DNA of 64,000 nt from Cololabis saira (taxonomy: Eukaryota > Chordata > Actinopteri > Beloniformes > Belonidae). The translations under genes were made by a program, and so were the position numbers. Location of the stretch: positions 11,737,625 to 11,801,624 of the forward strand of contig NC_084599.1 in NCBI RefSeq assembly GCF_033807715.1, read 5' to 3'. Below are positions 61,180 through 64,000 of this stretch, piece after piece; positions within the stretch are counted from its first letter, which is position 1; each line of letters starts with the position of its first letter. The notes beneath the pieces were generated by a model. It did not search any database. It was not told the origin of the DNA and saw nothing but the letters and a program-made list of their open reading frames with translations.

Positions 61180-64000
61180 GCCGCTTCAGTCAGTGTTATA
61201 TCCGTTCATGAGGATGAACACGCACATGCACATGAGCAGGCGTCAACAGCTCTGTGGTTGTGAGATAGTCAAAGTCCTGTCCTTCTTTCTCTCCTCTCTT
61301 TTTTCGCTCTGCCAAAACTACAATTACCCCTGCACTCCTCTCCTCCACGAAATCACTGTAATTATCTGCAGCCTGCATGGGCGCACTGGTTGGCAACAGG
61401 TGCCATGTGAATGCTAATCCCCTCCCTTTTGGCCACATGCTATTCTTCTGCCTGGCCTCTGACAAACCAACTGTCATTGGCAGAAGGAAAGACACCCCAA
61501 CGCTGCACAGTCCTTTAGAGTCACATGCATCTGAACAGTAATTAGGCTGCCCAGAGATGCTAAGTTGTTGGATGTTAAGTGTAGTTAAAAAGTAGAGCTT
61601 TTGTTGAGCATGCATGAGGGTGTGTATGTGTGGGCTTATGTGAGAATTATGCCATGGCAGCCTTTCCTTCTTATGGTAATGTGTGCTCATGAGCCTACAT
61701 AGAGTGAAACACAAGTGCACACTCTCACATACACATACACACAGATTTGACATCAATCCATGGCATTAAATGAAGTGTGAAAAACAGGTCAGAGAGGACT
61801 TCCTGTCTTTATAAACAGCCAAAATGCTATCCAGATGTTCTATGCCTCTCCTGTCCCAATGTAATCTGCTCATGTCAGCCCTAGATGGCAAAATATAGCC
61901 TCTTTAAAGTGATATACTCTAACTGAGGCAAGGACATCAGTATGTACTACCTCAGCTGCTCCACAGTGACTATGGTCTGGAGTAAAAACGTCAGCTCCTA
62001 TACATGTATTTATAGCACATTTCACCATCTTTGCTTGAGTGCCATCCCGATGAAAATTAACATTACCTGGTTATCTCTACTTTTACCCTGCCAGTTGGGA
62101 TGAACGCTTCAGCATGATTTTTATGGGTCTCACTTGAGATGACAGAGGAGCAAACACTGGTCCCCTCACTGTTGCGTAAATATAGATGAATAAGGTGAGC
62201 AAAAGGAAAAAGACAGTGTGAAGAGCCTCAGGTAATGGTAGTCCTACGTTCTCGTGAAAGATGCTGATAGATAACATGATTGTAAGTAGAGTCGGAGTTG
62301 GTAGGCTGAAGTGGCAGAGATCAGGTGTCCCTTGTCTTCATTTGGTTGAATGTACCCTGGCTATTTGAGATAAAGTGCCCTGTCTGGCTTCTCATTTCTC
62401 CCTGGCTTGTGAAATTGATGCAAATGCATGGTAATGCCAGGATGAGGCATATTGAACATAAAACACTGCGTTGGCTTTTATTTTGAACATGGTACATTAA
62501 GAGGAACAACACAATTGTTGGGCACAGATTGGATCAATAGACAACTAAATGATGATGCTTTTAACTTTAGAGGAACTGCTAAATATCCATACAACAGTCC
62601 TACGTGGCACCCTCTGGCCCCCTTCCTAATGCTTGTTTGGCATACAGGCTTGACCTTTTTATCCACACAAAGAAGTAGGGAAATCCAAGACAACTGGCTG
62701 CCGTCTTTCTTTTATGCCGCCTCCTCTATCCTGTTAACTCGCCCATTATTCTGGACACAATCCTTTTGACATGGGGGCCACGTTCAATGTTTAATGCTGT
62801 TTGTTTTATATTCCTGCCTCATTTCCCTATATAAAAATTTATGATGACATTCTCTACCTTCCATAAAATATTCATAAATGTCATTACTAATAACTTTCAT
62901 AGATCATCTAAATTGATCCCTCCGTTGTCTTTTATCTGCGCTGACCAGCATGGATCCATTTGTTAGGAGTGAAAGACTAGCCCCTCATGTTGTATGGATA
63001 TGTATGGACAAGAGAAAACATGCATTTGGATGTATGCGTATTAGTATGTTTGTGCATGTGTGTGTTTTCATTTTGTCATTAATATTTGCACAGCGGTAAC
63101 AGCTGATCTGCGCAGGTTTGACCGTTTATACATCAGCCTATTCAGTATTCCTTTTCACAAGTGTAATGCAGCAGTTCAGCTCGAGTTTGTGCATCACTGG
63201 TCCCCTACAAATCCTGATATTAACAGCACACATTTGAATCTAATTCACTATTGATGAATGTTTATGTTCTGTGGTAATAGCTGCAGATCCTTGCGCGAGT
63301 CCTCATCCGCTGCTCTGGCATATTTAATAATATCTCTCTCTCTCTCTGTCCCTCTCTCTCTGCATTCCCTATGAACATTTCAAATGTCCCATTAATCATT
63401 CACAGGCTAATTTCACTTACATGACATATGCATAATAGTACATTAAAACATATATATGACTAATTTAGCAAAAAGATAGCAAAGGTTATGGAAGTCTGTC
63501 ACCTATCGCTCTCTTTCCCTCTTTTTTCTTACTTTCTCTGCCCTCAGTTTTAATCACCCTGTCACATTTCTTATGCAGCTAATGCAACTTCATTGTAGAT
63601 TTTTTTCCACTTTATCATATTGAGTGCCAGCATTTTATTGATACATTTAATTCTTTTTACTGTCAACAAACTGTTTTTAGAAATAGAGGATTTGAATTGA
63701 ACTTTTTTTGTTTTCAATCATATTTTCTATTATTTTACCCTAATAGAATGAAAGTATAGCTCCAGATTGTCATGTTATAAACACAGATATGCACACATTC
63801 CTGCAGGCCTGCAATATATTTGAAAATAAAGCTGGGTCAGGAAAATCCTTCCCACTTTCTAATGCGGCCACTCTCTCTCACATTATGTATTGTATTTTTT
63901 AATTTTGAAAATGTCCACACAAAATTCTTTGTACTTGTGATTAGCCATGCACGCAGACGTGATTGTCGAGGACCCTTATCTTCCGCACTCATGTTTTTGC
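61180..64000. other. Intronic sequence to window end
   Basis: A (TC)n run lies at about 63332-63361. Stretches 62320-62880 and 63270-63480 are repeat-free and candidate conserved non-coding DNA. Long frames at 61196-61756 (-) and 62452-62769 (+) show no domain, splice context or repeat of known families. Confidence 0.45.

Noticed and set aside
61196..61756. 186-codon minus-strand ORF
   Set aside because: Ends in GTGT-derived CVCVC and contains no family signature; likely chance.

Overview
The window reads as a single stretch of a ray-finned (teleost) fish genome, almost entirely intronic. The evidence is the lack of long unique ORFs, AT-rich unique sequence, very abundant simple repeats (CA, TA, CTAT, CTCTT, CATA, TTA), and relics of transposon families typical of teleosts: short hAT elements with 8-bp target duplications, L2/CR1-like LINE fragments, and a Tc1-like end.

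The only coding sequence I can support is one 83-nt internal exon at 20446-20528 (+). It encodes the second half of the first RNA-recognition motif of a CELF-family (CUG-BP/Elav-like, Bruno-like) RNA-binding protein of the CELF3-6 subgroup, most likely celf4. It has a branch point, a polypyrimidine tract, an AG acceptor and a GTAAGT donor. The upstream intron fills at least 1-20445 and the downstream intron at least 20529-64000; the following 49-nt exon expected for this family was not found. Such large introns fit celf4, but the residues do not separate it fully from celf5.

Layout. 1-13 kb: a decayed minus-strand LINE (1860-3430), then mostly unique intron and a CTAT microsatellite. 13.5-17 kb: a dense transposon nest with a 647-bp hAT-like element, a LINE 3' tail, and a 1.85-kb hAT carrying a broken BED zinc finger, itself invaded by a 756-bp composite fold-back element with an array of palindromes at about 21-bp spacing. 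17.6-22 kb: the exon, bracketed by long CA, CTCTT, TA and CA tracts, plus a small TTAA-flanked element (18584-18820). 23-31.5 kb: three well-bounded hAT elements, one inserted into an older LINE tail, and a fourth incomplete one. 35-38 kb: an inverted-repeat minisatellite and a second, inverted, longer copy of the TTAA-flanked element. 41-50 kb: a LINE tail, a TTA microsatellite and an 860-bp element with hairpins at both ends. 53-61 kb: a 320-bp CATA/TA array next to a Tc1-like end, a 137-bp hAT derivative, a 160-bp CA tract and a C24 homopolymer.

Four perfect RFX X-box palindromes (three in unique sequence) and several repeat-free TAATTA-rich stretches are candidate regulatory DNA of the host gene. 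No tRNA, rRNA, CRISPR or complete independent gene was recognised.
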